A DNA stretch of 44,565 nucleotides from Candidatus Altimarinota bacterium (GTDB taxonomy: Bacteria > Patescibacteriota > Gracilibacteria > JANQMV01), in the NCBI GenBank assembly GCA_028279865.1, contig JANQMV010000029.1, positions 1-44,565 of the forward strand, given 5' to 3'. The notes under the pieces are model-generated. The model saw only the letters and a list, made by a program, of their open reading frames with translations. It was not told the origin of the DNA and made no database searches. Shown here in pieces: positions 20,864 to 29,492 of this stretch. Both the position numbers and the translations under genes were made by a program. Numbering within the stretch: position 1 is the stretch's first letter; every line of letters starts with the position of its first letter.

Positions 20864-22321
20864 CTAATAGTTTAACGCATAAAACAAAACGGAAAACACG
20901 CCGATGCAGAACAAAAACAACGTTCCAAAAAAACTTTGCCTGAAAAGTCTAACTTTTAGAAGAATCAGGAAGTGAAAAATAAAAAAACTAAAAAGAAGGA
21001 TCAGTAAAAAATCCGATGAAAGTGTTTTATAAAAAAACGTCTGCAAAAAAGGCAGATTTTTCTGTAAGACAAGACCTCCGAAATAAAAATAAATTAAGTA
21101 AAAACACAAAAACCAACCAATAAAATTGTTAATCTCCAGAAAAACTTTTTGATAGTCTTTTTTTGCTGAATCAACTTTTTTTCGACTCAAAAAAGAAGCA
21201 AAAAAATTACCCTTTTCTTTTTCGGAGTTTTCTTTTTTTCTCTTTCTAAGATAAACTTTTAGTAAAATTTTCGAATTCAAAAAAGCCGTCTTCCTGCTAA
21301 CACTTGGTTTTAACTGAAAACTGAAAATTGCTTTTAAGTTCTCCTTCAAACTATTTTTCAAATCTTCCGTATTTTTTTCAATTAAATCAACCTCATTAAG
21401 AAGATTATTACTAATCTGCATTTGTTTCTCCAGACTTTTATCAAGCTTGGTTTTCTGATCCTTTTGCAGGTTAGGACCTAGGTTAATAAAATATTTTTTG
21501 AATAAACTTGAAGCTTTTGTTAACGCACCTGAGATACCTTTTATTTCAACAGCCTCTTTATATTGCATTTGCTGTAACCGATCCAAATCAAAAGATTTGA
21601 GACCTTTTTTTTGCTTTATTACAACACTGTACTCTTCTTTATTCTTAAATAAAGATTCTGCAATTTCAAGAATACGTTCAGCAACACTACGTATGTGCTT
21701 AATGTTGTTACTCATTTTTATACGCTCCAGCTCTCCCATCAATGTTTTTATTTGTGCAAGCCCCTCTTTTTTGTCCGGCTCATCTTTAACTTTACTTAAG
21801 ACAGATTTAATTTGCGCAAGCATTACATCAATTTGATTACGCAATACATTCAATTTTTCAATATTTGCTTTCTCTAGTTCTTCTAACTTGTTGTTTTCTT
21901 TTTTATCTACCTCCTCTTCTTCCGCTAGCCCGGAAAGTTCATATTTTTTTTGTAGTTCACTTGCAAGATTTTGCTTTTGTTTTTCCTTTTCAATTTCATT
22001 TGCCTCCAGATCAAAAATATACTTGACTTCAAAGAAGAACTCTTTTTTTAATCTGATATATGCTCTCAAAGCGTCTTTATCATCAATTGTTCCGACAATT
22101 TCTTTGCCTTTTTTATCAACACCTTTAAACTCAAAAGAAGCATAATCTTTCTTTGTTTTTTTGGGTGTTGCTTTTGCTTCATCACCTTTTCTTTCATTAA
22201 TCGCCAGTACGGTCAGACTCATACCATGCAACCTTTTCCTCGCAGAAACCAAATCTTCAGCGGAGATCTCTCCCTCAATTTTTTTATTGCTCTTATTTAA
22301 AGCAATATAATCAAAAATCAT
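20864..22321 (-). CDS. Protein with two PilC N-terminus-like repeats, coiled coil and C-terminal TM helices
   Basis: 485 aa. Residues 1-45 (MIFDYIALNKSNKKIEGEIS, then ARKRLHGMSLTVLAI) match the short N-terminal motif of PilC/GspF (F.Y.A....GK...G.I.A.....AR..L...GL). A second copy at ~60-105 reads FEFKGVDKKGKEIVGTID. However, the helical T2SSF domains that define PilC are absent. Instead there is a long Lys/Glu-rich coiled-coil region (~110-370) and three hydrophobic helices in the last ~100 residues. Its position upstream of the PilB-like gene suggests a pilus or secretion platform role; this is inference. UAG stop, no UGA. Confidence 0.65.
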   Translation of the reverse strand: MIFDYIALNKSNKKIEGEISAEDLVSARKRLHGMSLTVLAINERKGDEAKATPKKTKKDYASFEFKGVDKKGKEIVGTIDDKDALRAYIRLKKEFFFEVKYIFDLEANEIEKEKQKQNLASELQKKYELSGLAEEEEVDKKENNKLEELEKANIEKLNVLRNQIDVMLAQIKSVLSKVKDEPDKKEGLAQIKTLMGELERIKMSNNIKHIRSVAERILEIAESLFKNKEEYSVVIKQKKGLKSFDLDRLQQMQYKEAVEIKGISGALTKASSLFKKYFINLGPNLQKDQKTKLDKSLEKQMQISNNLLNEVDLIEKNTEDLKNSLKENLKAIFSFQLKPSVSRKTAFLNSKILLKVYLRKRKKENSEKEKGNFFASFLSRKKVDSAKKDYQKVFLEINNFIGWFLCFYLIYFYFGGLVLQKNLPFLQTFFYKTLSSDFLLILLFSFFIFHFLILLKVRLFRQSFFGTLFLFCIGVFSVLFYALNY

Positions 22322-22385
22322 CAGGCTTTTTAGTTATATTTTTGTTAGAGACCAGAAACACCCAAAAGACTATCATAAAATAAGG

Positions 22386-22414
22386 TTGGCGACAAATTTG
22401 TTTTGAGCTAAAAT
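22386..22414 (+). promoter_or_regulatory. Promoter of the TPR-Wzz-ftsX operon
   Basis: TTGGCG (22386-22391), 17 bp, TAAAAT (22409-22414). The leader to the ATG at 22474 is about 53 nt, with no Shine-Dalgarno sequence. It lies in the divergent gap to the PilC-like gene. Confidence 0.55.
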
Positions 22415-22473
22415 TTCGCTAGAAAACTATTAAACTCGACAGATTCAAACTTGCTTTTTAAAATTATTTTTTT

Positions 22474-23883
22474 ATGTCAAAAATCATCAAAATTCTTCTG
22501 GGAATTTTTATTATCTTAGTTCTTGTGCTAGGCTATTTAATTCTCAACACAGATTTTTTAACTAACTTGCAAAACACAAAAACAGAAGAAACTCTTCCCC
22601 CTCTCGCAGAGAAAGATCCCCCCAAAGAGGTTTATTATACTTATGAAGAACGTATGGAAAGAGGTTATTATTATGCCAATAATGCATTCTTGTCTTTAGC
22701 AATCAATGAATTCACAAAAGCAAGTCAGATTCACCCGGAATTTGCTGAGCCATATTTTGAACTGGGAAAAAATCATATATTTCTTAAAAATTTCGAAAAA
22801 GCTCAGCTAAACATTGAAAAAGCCTTAGAAATCCAACCTCAAAATGAGGAATTTTTGATTTATTTGGCAAAGAACCACATTAAACAATCCGAATTTGAAA
22901 AAGCCAAAGCACTGTTTTTAGAAAATAACTCAGTCAATCCTGAAATAAACTATTATTTAGCGTTATTTGATCTACTGGCAAATGATAACGAATCCGCCAA
23001 AAATAAATTTAAACAAGTTTCTGATTCTACAGATGATGCAAAGCTCAAAGAGAAAACTGCAAACCTGCTTAACAGTTATGATGAATTTAGTTTGTTTAAG
23101 GGAGGTAAAGCAATACACCTAAGAACATTACTTGCCAAAAGCTTGAACCAAGTTGAAGAATATGAAATTTCTTTGGCAATTTTAAAGGAAATTTTAAAAG
23201 AAAAAAATGATTATCGGGATGCTTGGATTTTAGCGGGATATGCTTATTTAAGCCTTGAAAGCTATGAATTTGCCTTGGATTCTTTTCGTAAAGCTTATGA
23301 TCTTGACTCGGAAAAACCCGAAACACAGTATTTTTTGGGTTTAACATACCTTGAAATCGGACAAACTGAAGACGCACTAACCTATCTAAATATCGCTTTA
23401 AAAAATGGATTTGAACCACAAATTCAGATAAAACAAAAGTTAGGGGATCTTTATTTAGCCAAAAAAGACTACAACAAAGCTGTCCAAATGCTGGAAGAAG
23501 TTTTGCAGCTAAATGACCAAAACGTCAACACCTTTATCAGACCGATTTGGATTTATTTAGACTTTTTAAATGATCCTGACAAAGCGCTTGAACTCTCTCA
23601 AAAAGCTTACAAAGCTCACCCTAACAATGCGATGGCCTTTAATTTATTAGCGTGGTCTCACTTAGGTAAAAATGAATATCTCAAAGCCGAAGAATATTTA
23701 CAAAAAGCAACTTCTCTTGATCCCAACCTACAAGCAGCGTGGTATAATCTGGGTAGAGTGTATGAAGGTCTTGCACAAAAAGAAAAAGCGTTGGAGCATT
23801 ACCAAAAAGCCTATGAAATGGGCAAAGATTCTCCAATTGGAAACATAGCGGCAAAAGCTTACAATGAACTTTATAGTGAATAA
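22474..23883 (+). CDS. Membrane-anchored TPR protein
   Basis: 469 aa. An N-terminal signal anchor (residues ~5-30, IIKILLGIFIILVLVLGYLI) precedes a proline- and acid-rich spacer and about ten tetratricopeptide repeats (for example AEPYFELGKNHIFLKNFEKA, PETQYFLGLTYLEIGQTEDA, AAWYNLGRVYEGLAQKEKA). TPRs are protein-protein scaffolds; this one faces the cell exterior or envelope. First gene of a tight plus-strand group; the Wzz-like gene begins 40 nt later. Partner unknown. Confidence 0.85.
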   Translation: MSKIIKILLGIFIILVLVLGYLILNTDFLTNLQNTKTEETLPPLAEKDPPKEVYYTYEERMERGYYYANNAFLSLAINEFTKASQIHPEFAEPYFELGKNHIFLKNFEKAQLNIEKALEIQPQNEEFLIYLAKNHIKQSEFEKAKALFLENNSVNPEINYYLALFDLLANDNESAKNKFKQVSDSTDDAKLKEKTANLLNSYDEFSLFKGGKAIHLRTLLAKSLNQVEEYEISLAILKEILKEKNDYRDAWILAGYAYLSLESYEFALDSFRKAYDLDSEKPETQYFLGLTYLEIGQTEDALTYLNIALKNGFEPQIQIKQKLGDLYLAKKDYNKAVQMLEEVLQLNDQNVNTFIRPIWIYLDFLNDPDKALELSQKAYKAHPNNAMAFNLLAWSHLGKNEYLKAEEYLQKATSLDPNLQAAWYNLGRVYEGLAQKEKALEHYQKAYEMGKDSPIGNIAAKAYNELYSE

Positions 23884-23923
23884 AAAAGTAAAATTTGAAA
23901 ATTAATTTTTAATAAACTCAATA

Positions 23924-25045
23924 ATGCTGTCCCTCATCAAACGAAATTTACTCATTTTTATTATAGCCTTGCTCATTGCATTAGCGGGGAGCTTGTACTG
24001 GTCAAACAACAAGCAATCATCATTTCACACAACAATTTTTACAACCATTGCCAACCAATCCGACTCTAGTTCACAAGAAAACGAACAAGCATCTACCTAT
24101 TTTGGAGAAACACTCATGGGCTGGTTTCGCAATCCGGCATTTTTAGAAAAAATTTATACTGCAGCAAATTCGCACGGAAGCTTGTCCGCTCACAAACAGG
24201 AAAGACAAAATTTAATCATTGAAATTGATGCAGCCTCAGAGTCGACCAATCACAAACTTGCCGAAGCAGCCTTAGCCATCTTGGAGACAGAAATTGAAAA
24301 CTTTAATCAAAAAACCGAAAATAAATTTACCCTACTCAATTTAGGCACAACAACATACCAAAATCCTATTAAAAATACCTTATTTATCTTTGCATCTATT
24401 TTAGGAGTTTTACTGGTTACTTTGTTTGGGATTATCATTCTTGAAGCTCTGCAGGGAAAAATTTCTTTACCGATACAAGTAAATAGTATATTTAAAAAAC
24501 ATACCTATCTAGACCTTAATCTTAAGCAAAAAGTTGACTTTGAATACCTTGCGACACTCTGCTTGAAATCAAAAAAAACACTATTTTTTGCAGGTGTTGA
24601 TTTTGACCATAGTGACTTAACGGTTCAAACAGCTCTTAAAGCAAGTGCTATCGACAAAAACATCATTTTAATTGACGGAGATCTGAAAGAAAAAAAGCTG
24701 CACCACAGCTTGGGTCTGTCAGAAATGATGAAAAATTTGAAAGGGCTTACCAATAGAATAAAAAAAGAAGAAAATTTAAATCAATTTATTCATAAAGCCG
24801 TTGATGGAAATTTAAATTTCCTTGCAGCCGGAAGTGGTGCGGAGGTTATTTTAGACGATATTTCTGAGCAGCTGGAAGCGCATAAAACAATCATGATTCA
24901 CACAATCCTTCCGCAAAATTTCCCAATATTAAGCTTGGAGGACTTTGAGCTATTTCTTTTTGTCAGGCTAGGGAAGTCCAAAATCAAAACATTAGAACAA
25001 ATTAATGCACTAGATTTAAAGAATTTAAAAATTTTTATTGTCTAA
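23924..25045 (+). CDS. Wzz/chain-length-determinant-like protein with degenerate BY-kinase domain
   Basis: 373 aa. TM helices at ~8-26 and ~152-174 flank an extracytoplasmic domain, the Wzz/CapA layout. The C-terminal cytoplasmic domain resembles the bacterial tyrosine kinase/ParA fold: IILIDGDLKEKKLHHSLGLS matches the Walker A' segment (LLIDADLRRP..H..FGL) of CpsD/Wzc. Where Walker A (GEGKST) should be, the sequence reads GVDFDHSDL, so nucleotide binding is probably lost. The C-terminal Tyr cluster is also absent. May regulate polysaccharide length or surface assembly as a pseudo-kinase. The next gene starts 2 nt after its stop. Confidence 0.65.
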   Translation: MLSLIKRNLLIFIIALLIALAGSLYWSNNKQSSFHTTIFTTIANQSDSSSQENEQASTYFGETLMGWFRNPAFLEKIYTAANSHGSLSAHKQERQNLIIEIDAASESTNHKLAEAALAILETEIENFNQKTENKFTLLNLGTTTYQNPIKNTLFIFASILGVLLVTLFGIIILEALQGKISLPIQVNSIFKKHTYLDLNLKQKVDFEYLATLCLKSKKTLFFAGVDFDHSDLTVQTALKASAIDKNIILIDGDLKEKKLHHSLGLSEMMKNLKGLTNRIKKEENLNQFIHKAVDGNLNFLAAGSGAEVILDDISEQLEAHKTIMIHTILPQNFPILSLEDFELFLFVRLGKSKIKTLEQINALDLKNLKIFIV

Positions 25046-25047
25046 AA

Positions 25048-25461
25048 ATGCCCGAGCATAAAAGTAAAAAAACAGTAATGCTCTTTGGCACATTTGACGG
25101 TCTACACAAAGGACACCTACATTTTATCAAAAAATCAACCAAACTTGGAACAAAAGCGATAATCGTAATTGCCAGAGATCAAAATGTTTTTAAAATTAAA
25201 AACAAACAAACACAAAATAATGAAAGACAGCGCTTGAAATCTGTGCAAAAAAACTTTCCTTCTGCTAAGGTGATTTTAGGAGATTTGTTAGATTTTTATA
25301 AACCAATTGCACATTTTTCACCGGAAATAATCACACTAGGTTACGATCAAAAAGCGAATATCGCAGAAATTCAAAAAAAATTTCCAAAAATACAAATTTT
25401 GCGAATTTCCTCATTTGAACCAAATAAATACAAATCTTCCTTACTTAATCATCAAAAATAA
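25048..25461 (+). CDS. Cytidylyltransferase-like nucleotidyltransferase
   Basis: 137 aa, a minimal HIGH-superfamily nucleotidyltransferase: FGTFDGLHKGHLHFI carries the H..H signature (HKGH), with VIARD and ERQRLKSVQ downstream and ITLGYDQK near the C-terminus. Closest in layout to glycerol-3-phosphate cytidylyltransferase and archaeal FAD synthase (RibL). The C-terminus lacks the usual ISTT/ISSS..R signature in clear form (ISSFEPNKYKSS may be its remnant). Substrate is not decidable. Its stop overlaps the ftsX ATG by one nucleotide. Confidence 0.75.
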   Translation: MPEHKSKKTVMLFGTFDGLHKGHLHFIKKSTKLGTKAIIVIARDQNVFKIKNKQTQNNERQRLKSVQKNFPSAKVILGDLLDFYKPIAHFSPEIITLGYDQKANIAEIQKKFPKIQILRISSFEPNKYKSSLLNHQK

Positions 25462-26573
25462 TGCAAAACTTCAAAAATAAATTCACCGAACTGATCAGAA
25501 AATCCCAACAGCTCATTAAAATCTCTCTATACAAAACCTCTAATTTAGCCAAAAGCTTACATCCTAAAAACTTTCGTAAAAGCAATATTTTGGAACTCTC
25601 TAAAAAAGAGTTCTATGTCTCCAAAGCACTTTTTTGGAAAAGGATTTTAAGTATGACCTGGCAAGGCATCAAAAGAAACAAGCTCCTTTCGCTTGCAACC
25701 GTTTTTGTGTTGAGCTTAATCGTACTGGTTTTTAATATAACATTTGCGGTAAATTATCTGAGCAATCAGAGTATTAAGCAAGTTAGTCAAAAAATTGATA
25801 TCGTTGTCTGGATCAAAGATAATGCAAACGAGTTTGAAATTGAAGCAATGAAAAATGATTTAAACAATCTCCCTGAAACCAAAGAGGTCGTCTATACTTC
25901 AAAAGAAGAAGCACTCGCAAACTTTCAGAAAGACAACCCTGAAGTTTATACCTTTATCAAACAATATCGCCTGAACAATCCTCTACCTTCGAGCTTAGGC
26001 ATTGTTGCCAGAAACATAGAAGACAATTTCCTCATCTTGGATTTTCTAAAAAAGGAACGCTATAAAGATATTATTAACACTGATGAAATCAAAAATAATG
26101 TGGAAGAGCGTCAGAGAACTGAAAAGGTTGTTAGTATTACACGCTTCATTTATCAATCCGGACAATACCTCGTTGGGCTGTTTTTCTTGGTCTTTGTGTT
26201 TATTACCTTAAATACAGTCAACATGATCATCAATAGACGCGCTCGAGAAATTTTGATTATGCGCCTTGTAGGAGCAAAATATTCATTCATCAGACTTCCT
26301 TTTATTTTAGAAGGCATGTTCTATGCAATCTCCGCTTTCGTGTTTGGCTTATTTCTTATGTACATATTTGCCATACAATTCAAGCAAAAAATTACGGCAG
26401 CCTTTCTGGATGATTCGCTAATGAGTGGCTTTGAGAATGCAATCGATTTATTCTTAAAGCATTTTTACAGTATTCTTTTTTACGAGATTCTTATCGCAAT
26501 CATAATCGGAGTAATGAGTAGTTACCTTGCGATTGAGTGGTATTTGAGAAAGAAAAACCTCCTGATTGACTAG
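25461..26573 (+). CDS. ftsX: Cell division protein FtsX
   Basis: 370 aa. A ~60-aa basic cytoplasmic N-terminus precedes TM1 (~78-100). An extracellular domain has the FtsX signature (DIVVWIKDNANEFEIEAMKN, then LPETKEVVYTSKEEAL, NPLPSSLGI). The FtsX permease core has three TM helices, with NMIINRRAREILIMRLVGAK and FILEGMFYAI. FtsX with FtsE controls peptidoglycan hydrolases at division. No ftsE lies alongside, so it is encoded elsewhere. Coupled to the upstream nucleotidyltransferase by a 1-nt overlap. UAG stop, no UGA. Confidence 0.9.
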   Translation: MQNFKNKFTELIRKSQQLIKISLYKTSNLAKSLHPKNFRKSNILELSKKEFYVSKALFWKRILSMTWQGIKRNKLLSLATVFVLSLIVLVFNITFAVNYLSNQSIKQVSQKIDIVVWIKDNANEFEIEAMKNDLNNLPETKEVVYTSKEEALANFQKDNPEVYTFIKQYRLNNPLPSSLGIVARNIEDNFLILDFLKKERYKDIINTDEIKNNVEERQRTEKVVSITRFIYQSGQYLVGLFFLVFVFITLNTVNMIINRRAREILIMRLVGAKYSFIRLPFILEGMFYAISAFVFGLFLMYIFAIQFKQKITAAFLDDSLMSGFENAIDLFLKHFYSILFYEILIAIIIGVMSSYLAIEWYLRKKNLLID

Positions 26574-26594
26574 GATAATCAACTTTTTAAAATA

Positions 26595-26606
26595 TGCCAT
26601 ACGGCA
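26595..26606 (-). terminator. Weak hairpin between convergent ftsX and TPR genes
   Basis: TGCC-ATAC-GGCA stem with A/T-rich flanks on both sides, in the 75-bp convergent gap. The short stem makes this a low-confidence terminator. Confidence 0.3.
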
Positions 26607-26648
26607 AAAAAGCATTAAGAAAAATTACTCCTAAAATATCTAAGTCCA

Positions 26649-27287
26649 TTATTCTTCAGCAGAGAGTTTTTTGACAACTTCCTCAGCTACCTTAATCATC
26701 TCTTTTGCTCGCTTATTGTTAGGCTCAACCTCTACCGCCCTTGCAAAAATATCTAAAGCTTTATCAAAATACTTCAGCTCAAAATAACACACACCCAAAT
26801 CACATAAAGCAATTGAATCCTCCGGAGCCATAGTCAAGACTCTCTCCAAAAGAATAATTCCTTTGGTACATTTGCCTTTTTTAAATAAATTCCAACCAAG
26901 GCAACGTAAGATTTCCGGATTGTTTGGTAAAACTTCATCAGCTTTTTTGAGATGGAAGTAAGACTCGTCCCATTTAGAGGATTTCAATTTTATAAAACCT
27001 AGAACATAATGCGCAATATAACTCGCCGAATCAAGACTGAGGGCAAACTCAGCAGCTTTTTGTGCTTTGAGATCTTGGTTTAAAATAAGATAATTATCCG
27101 CAATTTGCTCGTAGGCGACCAAACATTCAGGCTCTTCACAAAGCACTATTTGAATAATTTTAATTGCTTCTTTATGCTCTCCTGCTATTTTGAGAGCCTC
27201 TGCCTCACTCAATAAGTCCAGAAGATGATCAGGTAAAATTTGTTCGTTGTTTTGTAAGTGAGAAATTTGAGTTGTAATATTTGTCAT
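26649..27287 (-). CDS. Cytoplasmic TPR-repeat protein
   Basis: 212 aa with about five tetratricopeptide repeats (AEALKIAGEHKEAIKIIQIV, AYEQIADNYLILNQDLKAQK, ALCDLGVCYFELKYFDKALD) and no signal or TM segment. A protein-interaction scaffold; partner unknown. It has its own promoter. Confidence 0.85.
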   Translation of the reverse strand: MTNITTQISHLQNNEQILPDHLLDLLSEAEALKIAGEHKEAIKIIQIVLCEEPECLVAYEQIADNYLILNQDLKAQKAAEFALSLDSASYIAHYVLGFIKLKSSKWDESYFHLKKADEVLPNNPEILRCLGWNLFKKGKCTKGIILLERVLTMAPEDSIALCDLGVCYFELKYFDKALDIFARAVEVEPNNKRAKEMIKVAEEVVKKLSAEE

Positions 27288-27310
27288 CTTGTTTGTTTTA
27301 AATTCATACC

Positions 27311-27339
27311 ATTCTAATCTTTTTTTTGAAATAAATCAA
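27311..27339 (-). promoter_or_regulatory. Promoter of the TPR gene
   Basis: Minus-strand TTGATT (27339-27334), 17 bp, TAGAAT (27316-27311). The leader to the ATG at 27287 is under 20 nt, too short for much regulation. Confidence 0.5.
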
Positions 27340-27377
27340 GAAAAAATCCTTATTTATCGCTTTGCTTCAAAATCAAA

Positions 27378-28247
27378 TTAAGATTTAATAATAGTTTTTA
27401 AATACTCGCGCAAGTCAGGTTCCAAGTCTTTTCTCTGCATCGCAAAATCAATCGTTGCCTTGATAAAACCAAGTTTGTCTCCCGTGTCATAACGCTTACC
27501 TTCAAAAACATAGCCGTATAAAGCTTGTCGCTCTTTTAAGAGTTCAAAACCGTCAATTAATCGTATTTCACCATCTTTTCCACACTTAACCTTTTCTAAG
27601 GCACTAAAAATTTCAGGAGTACAGATATATTTACCAACTACGGCTAAATTGGAAGGTGCCTCTTTTGGCTGAGGCTTCTCAATCAAACTCTTTATTTTAA
27701 ATAAATTCTTTTTACAATTTTCCGGATCAATTACTCCGTAACTTGCAACTTTTTCTTTAGGAACCTCTTGCAAAGCCATCACTGAAGCTTTTTTTTCATT
27801 GAAAATATTTATCAGCTGCTTTGTTGCAGGAATTTTCGAGTCCACAATATCATCACCAAAAAGTACTGCAAAAGGTTCATTGCCAACAACATGCTTGGCA
27901 CACAAGATCGCATGTCCGTCACCTAAAGGTTTATTTTGACGCACGTAGGTTAATTTGGCTAGATTCTCCAGTTTTTTTAAATCCTTGAGAATTTCTGTTT
28001 TACCACGCTCTTTCAGAGTGTGTTCCAACTCAAAAGAACGATCAAAATGATCCTCAATAGAACGTTTTCCCTGCCCTGTAATAATGATTATTTCTTCAAT
28101 TCCACTTTCTACCGCTTCCTCAACCAGATATTGAATTACCGGTTTATCCACAATCGGCAGCATTTCTTTTGGTTGCGCTTTAGTCGCAGGTAAAAAACGG
28201 GTACCAAGCCCCGCAGCAGGAAAGACTGCTTTCTTAATTCTTTGCAT
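27378..28247 (-). CDS. galU: UTP-glucose-1-phosphate uridylyltransferase
   Basis: 289 aa, normal length. FPAAGLGTRFLPATKAQPKE and MLPIVDKPVIQYLVEEA form the nucleotide-binding signature; also VRQNKPLGDGHAILCA, FAVLFGDDIV, IEKP and GKRYDTGDKLGFIKA. Makes UDP-glucose for surface glycans and glycolipids. It starts 3 nt after the hsp20 stop and is almost certainly co-transcribed with it. UAA stop, no UGA. Confidence 0.95.
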   Translation of the reverse strand: MQRIKKAVFPAAGLGTRFLPATKAQPKEMLPIVDKPVIQYLVEEAVESGIEEIIIITGQGKRSIEDHFDRSFELEHTLKERGKTEILKDLKKLENLAKLTYVRQNKPLGDGHAILCAKHVVGNEPFAVLFGDDIVDSKIPATKQLINIFNEKKASVMALQEVPKEKVASYGVIDPENCKKNLFKIKSLIEKPQPKEAPSNLAVVGKYICTPEIFSALEKVKCGKDGEIRLIDGFELLKERQALYGYVFEGKRYDTGDKLGFIKATIDFAMQRKDLEPDLREYLKTIIKS

Positions 28248-28250
28248 ATT

Positions 28251-28682
28251 CTATTTACTCTTAATTTTGATAATTTGCATTTTCACTTTATTTGCTTTTG
28301 GGATCTGAACTTTTAAAATACCGTCTTTAAAAGAAGCATCTATTTTAGCTGTATTTACAGCTGTAGGCAGTACAATCGAACGAGTAAATTCTCCCCAAAA
28401 GCACTCACGTGCATAATAGTTATTTTGAGGAATATCTAAGTCAAGGGAGCGAATCCCGCGAATTGTCAAAACATCTTCCTGAACAACAACCTCCACATCT
28501 TCTACCTTAATCCCTGCCACAGGTGCCAAAACAACAATGTCATCCTCTGTCTGAAAAACATCAACAGCAAGCTGCCCTCGTGCCTTTGCCCTAGAAAAAT
28601 CCTTCATACCCGTCTTTTGATTTTTTCTCCAAAAATCGCCACTGAAGATGCTGGAAATCGGTGTGTTTAAAAAGCTAGGCAT
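28251..28682 (-). CDS. Small heat-shock protein (Hsp20/alpha-crystallin)
   Basis: 143 aa. The alpha-crystallin domain covers ~45-143: DDIVVLAPVAGIKVEDVEV, VLTIRGIR, and the signature FTRSIVLPTAV...ASFKDGILKVQIPKA. The N-terminal arm is ~35 residues. An ATP-independent holdase chaperone. First gene of the hsp20-galU pair; its promoter region is shared with the divergent hydrolase gene. UAG stop. Confidence 0.92.
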   Translation of the reverse strand: MPSFLNTPISSIFSGDFWRKNQKTGMKDFSRAKARGQLAVDVFQTEDDIVVLAPVAGIKVEDVEVVVQEDVLTIRGIRSLDLDIPQNNYYARECFWGEFTRSIVLPTAVNTAKIDASFKDGILKVQIPKANKVKMQIIKIKSK

Positions 28683-28714
28683 TTTGTTTTTAAATAAAAT
28701 TTAAAAGCCAATTC

Positions 28715-28743
28715 AGGATATAAGCTAGATAAGAGATTGTCAA
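28715..28743 (-). promoter_or_regulatory. hsp20-galU promoter, part of a divergent pair
   Basis: Minus-strand TTGACA (28743-28738), 17 bp, TATCCT (28720-28715; 4 of 6 matches). Its -35 lies within the left arm of the inverted repeat TTGTCAAAC / GTTTGACAA (28737-28745 and 28761-28769). Confidence 0.5.
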
Positions 28744-28762
28744 ACATTCCTAAAGCAAGCGT

Positions 28763-28791
28763 TTGACAAAAATAAAGACGTTTATTATGAT
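28763..28791 (+). promoter_or_regulatory. Promoter of the isochorismatase-like gene
   Basis: TTGACA (28763-28768), 17 bp, TATGAT (28786-28791): near-consensus. The leader to the ATG at 28831 is about 33 nt. Its -35 is embedded in the right arm of the inverted repeat shared with the hsp20 promoter. Confidence 0.7.
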
Positions 28792-28830
28792 TTATCCCTT
28801 TTACTTAGGGAACAAATTGTATTTATAATT

Positions 28831-29463
28831 ATGAAAAAAATAATACTAGAAGAAAAAGGAGATTCGCTTTGGATTATTGATTGTCAGGCAAAGTTTTTTG
28901 AAGAAGATTGCACTACACCGCAATTAAAAGAAGCTAAAACTCAAATGATAGAAAATATCGTTTGTGAAGCTAGGTACGCAATAGATAAAAATATTCCTAT
29001 TATTATAGTTCGTCTGGGGATGAAAGAAACCCTATCCCTCCCCGAAGGCATTGATCCGGAAATGATTGCTTTTGTGAATGAAGCACTTCAAAGACAGAAA
29101 AAAAACAAAAAAAATAACCAAAAGCTAGATCCCTCAATACAAACATTACTAAATGAAACAAGGAAAAAAAGAGGTAAGATAAAACTGAAAAGTATGATTA
29201 AGATAGGTAGCGGACTGTTTGATGAAACAGAGGATGCAAGCAGTACCTTAAAAATATGTAAACAATTTCGGATAAAAAGTCCTGTACTAGTGGGACTTAA
29301 TCAAGGTTGTTGTATATTAAAAAGCTGCAGTGAATTTATTAAACAAAAGATTATTCCTATAGTTCCTATGCATCTCTCAATGGATACAGACTTAAAAGCA
29401 GAAGAAGTCAGAGATTTATACAATAAGACTTTTCCAGAAAATCCTTCTATCCTTATGGATTAA
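28831..29463 (+). CDS. Isochorismatase-like cysteine hydrolase family protein
   Basis: 210 aa. The family triad can be placed: Asp in LWIIDCQAKFF, Lys in SMIKIGSGLFD and Cys in VLVGLNQGCCILKSC. These line up with D/K/C of nicotinamidase/isochorismatase enzymes (LLVIDMQ..F, K....F, V.G....CV). The central ~45 residues are Lys/Asn-rich and diverged, so the substrate cannot be named. Divergent from hsp20. Confidence 0.55.
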   Translation: MKKIILEEKGDSLWIIDCQAKFFEEDCTTPQLKEAKTQMIENIVCEARYAIDKNIPIIIVRLGMKETLSLPEGIDPEMIAFVNEALQRQKKNKKNNQKLDPSIQTLLNETRKKRGKIKLKSMIKIGSGLFDETEDASSTLKICKQFRIKSPVLVGLNQGCCILKSCSEFIKQKIIPIVPMHLSMDTDLKAEEVRDLYNKTFPENPSILMD

Positions 29464-29492
29464 AAAGCAAACTCTCTATTAAACTCAACAAA

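Noticed and set aside
28737-28769. CIRCE-type heat-shock operator upstream of hsp20
   Set aside because: The inverted repeat does not match TTAGCACTC-N9-GAGTGCTAA in sequence or spacing.
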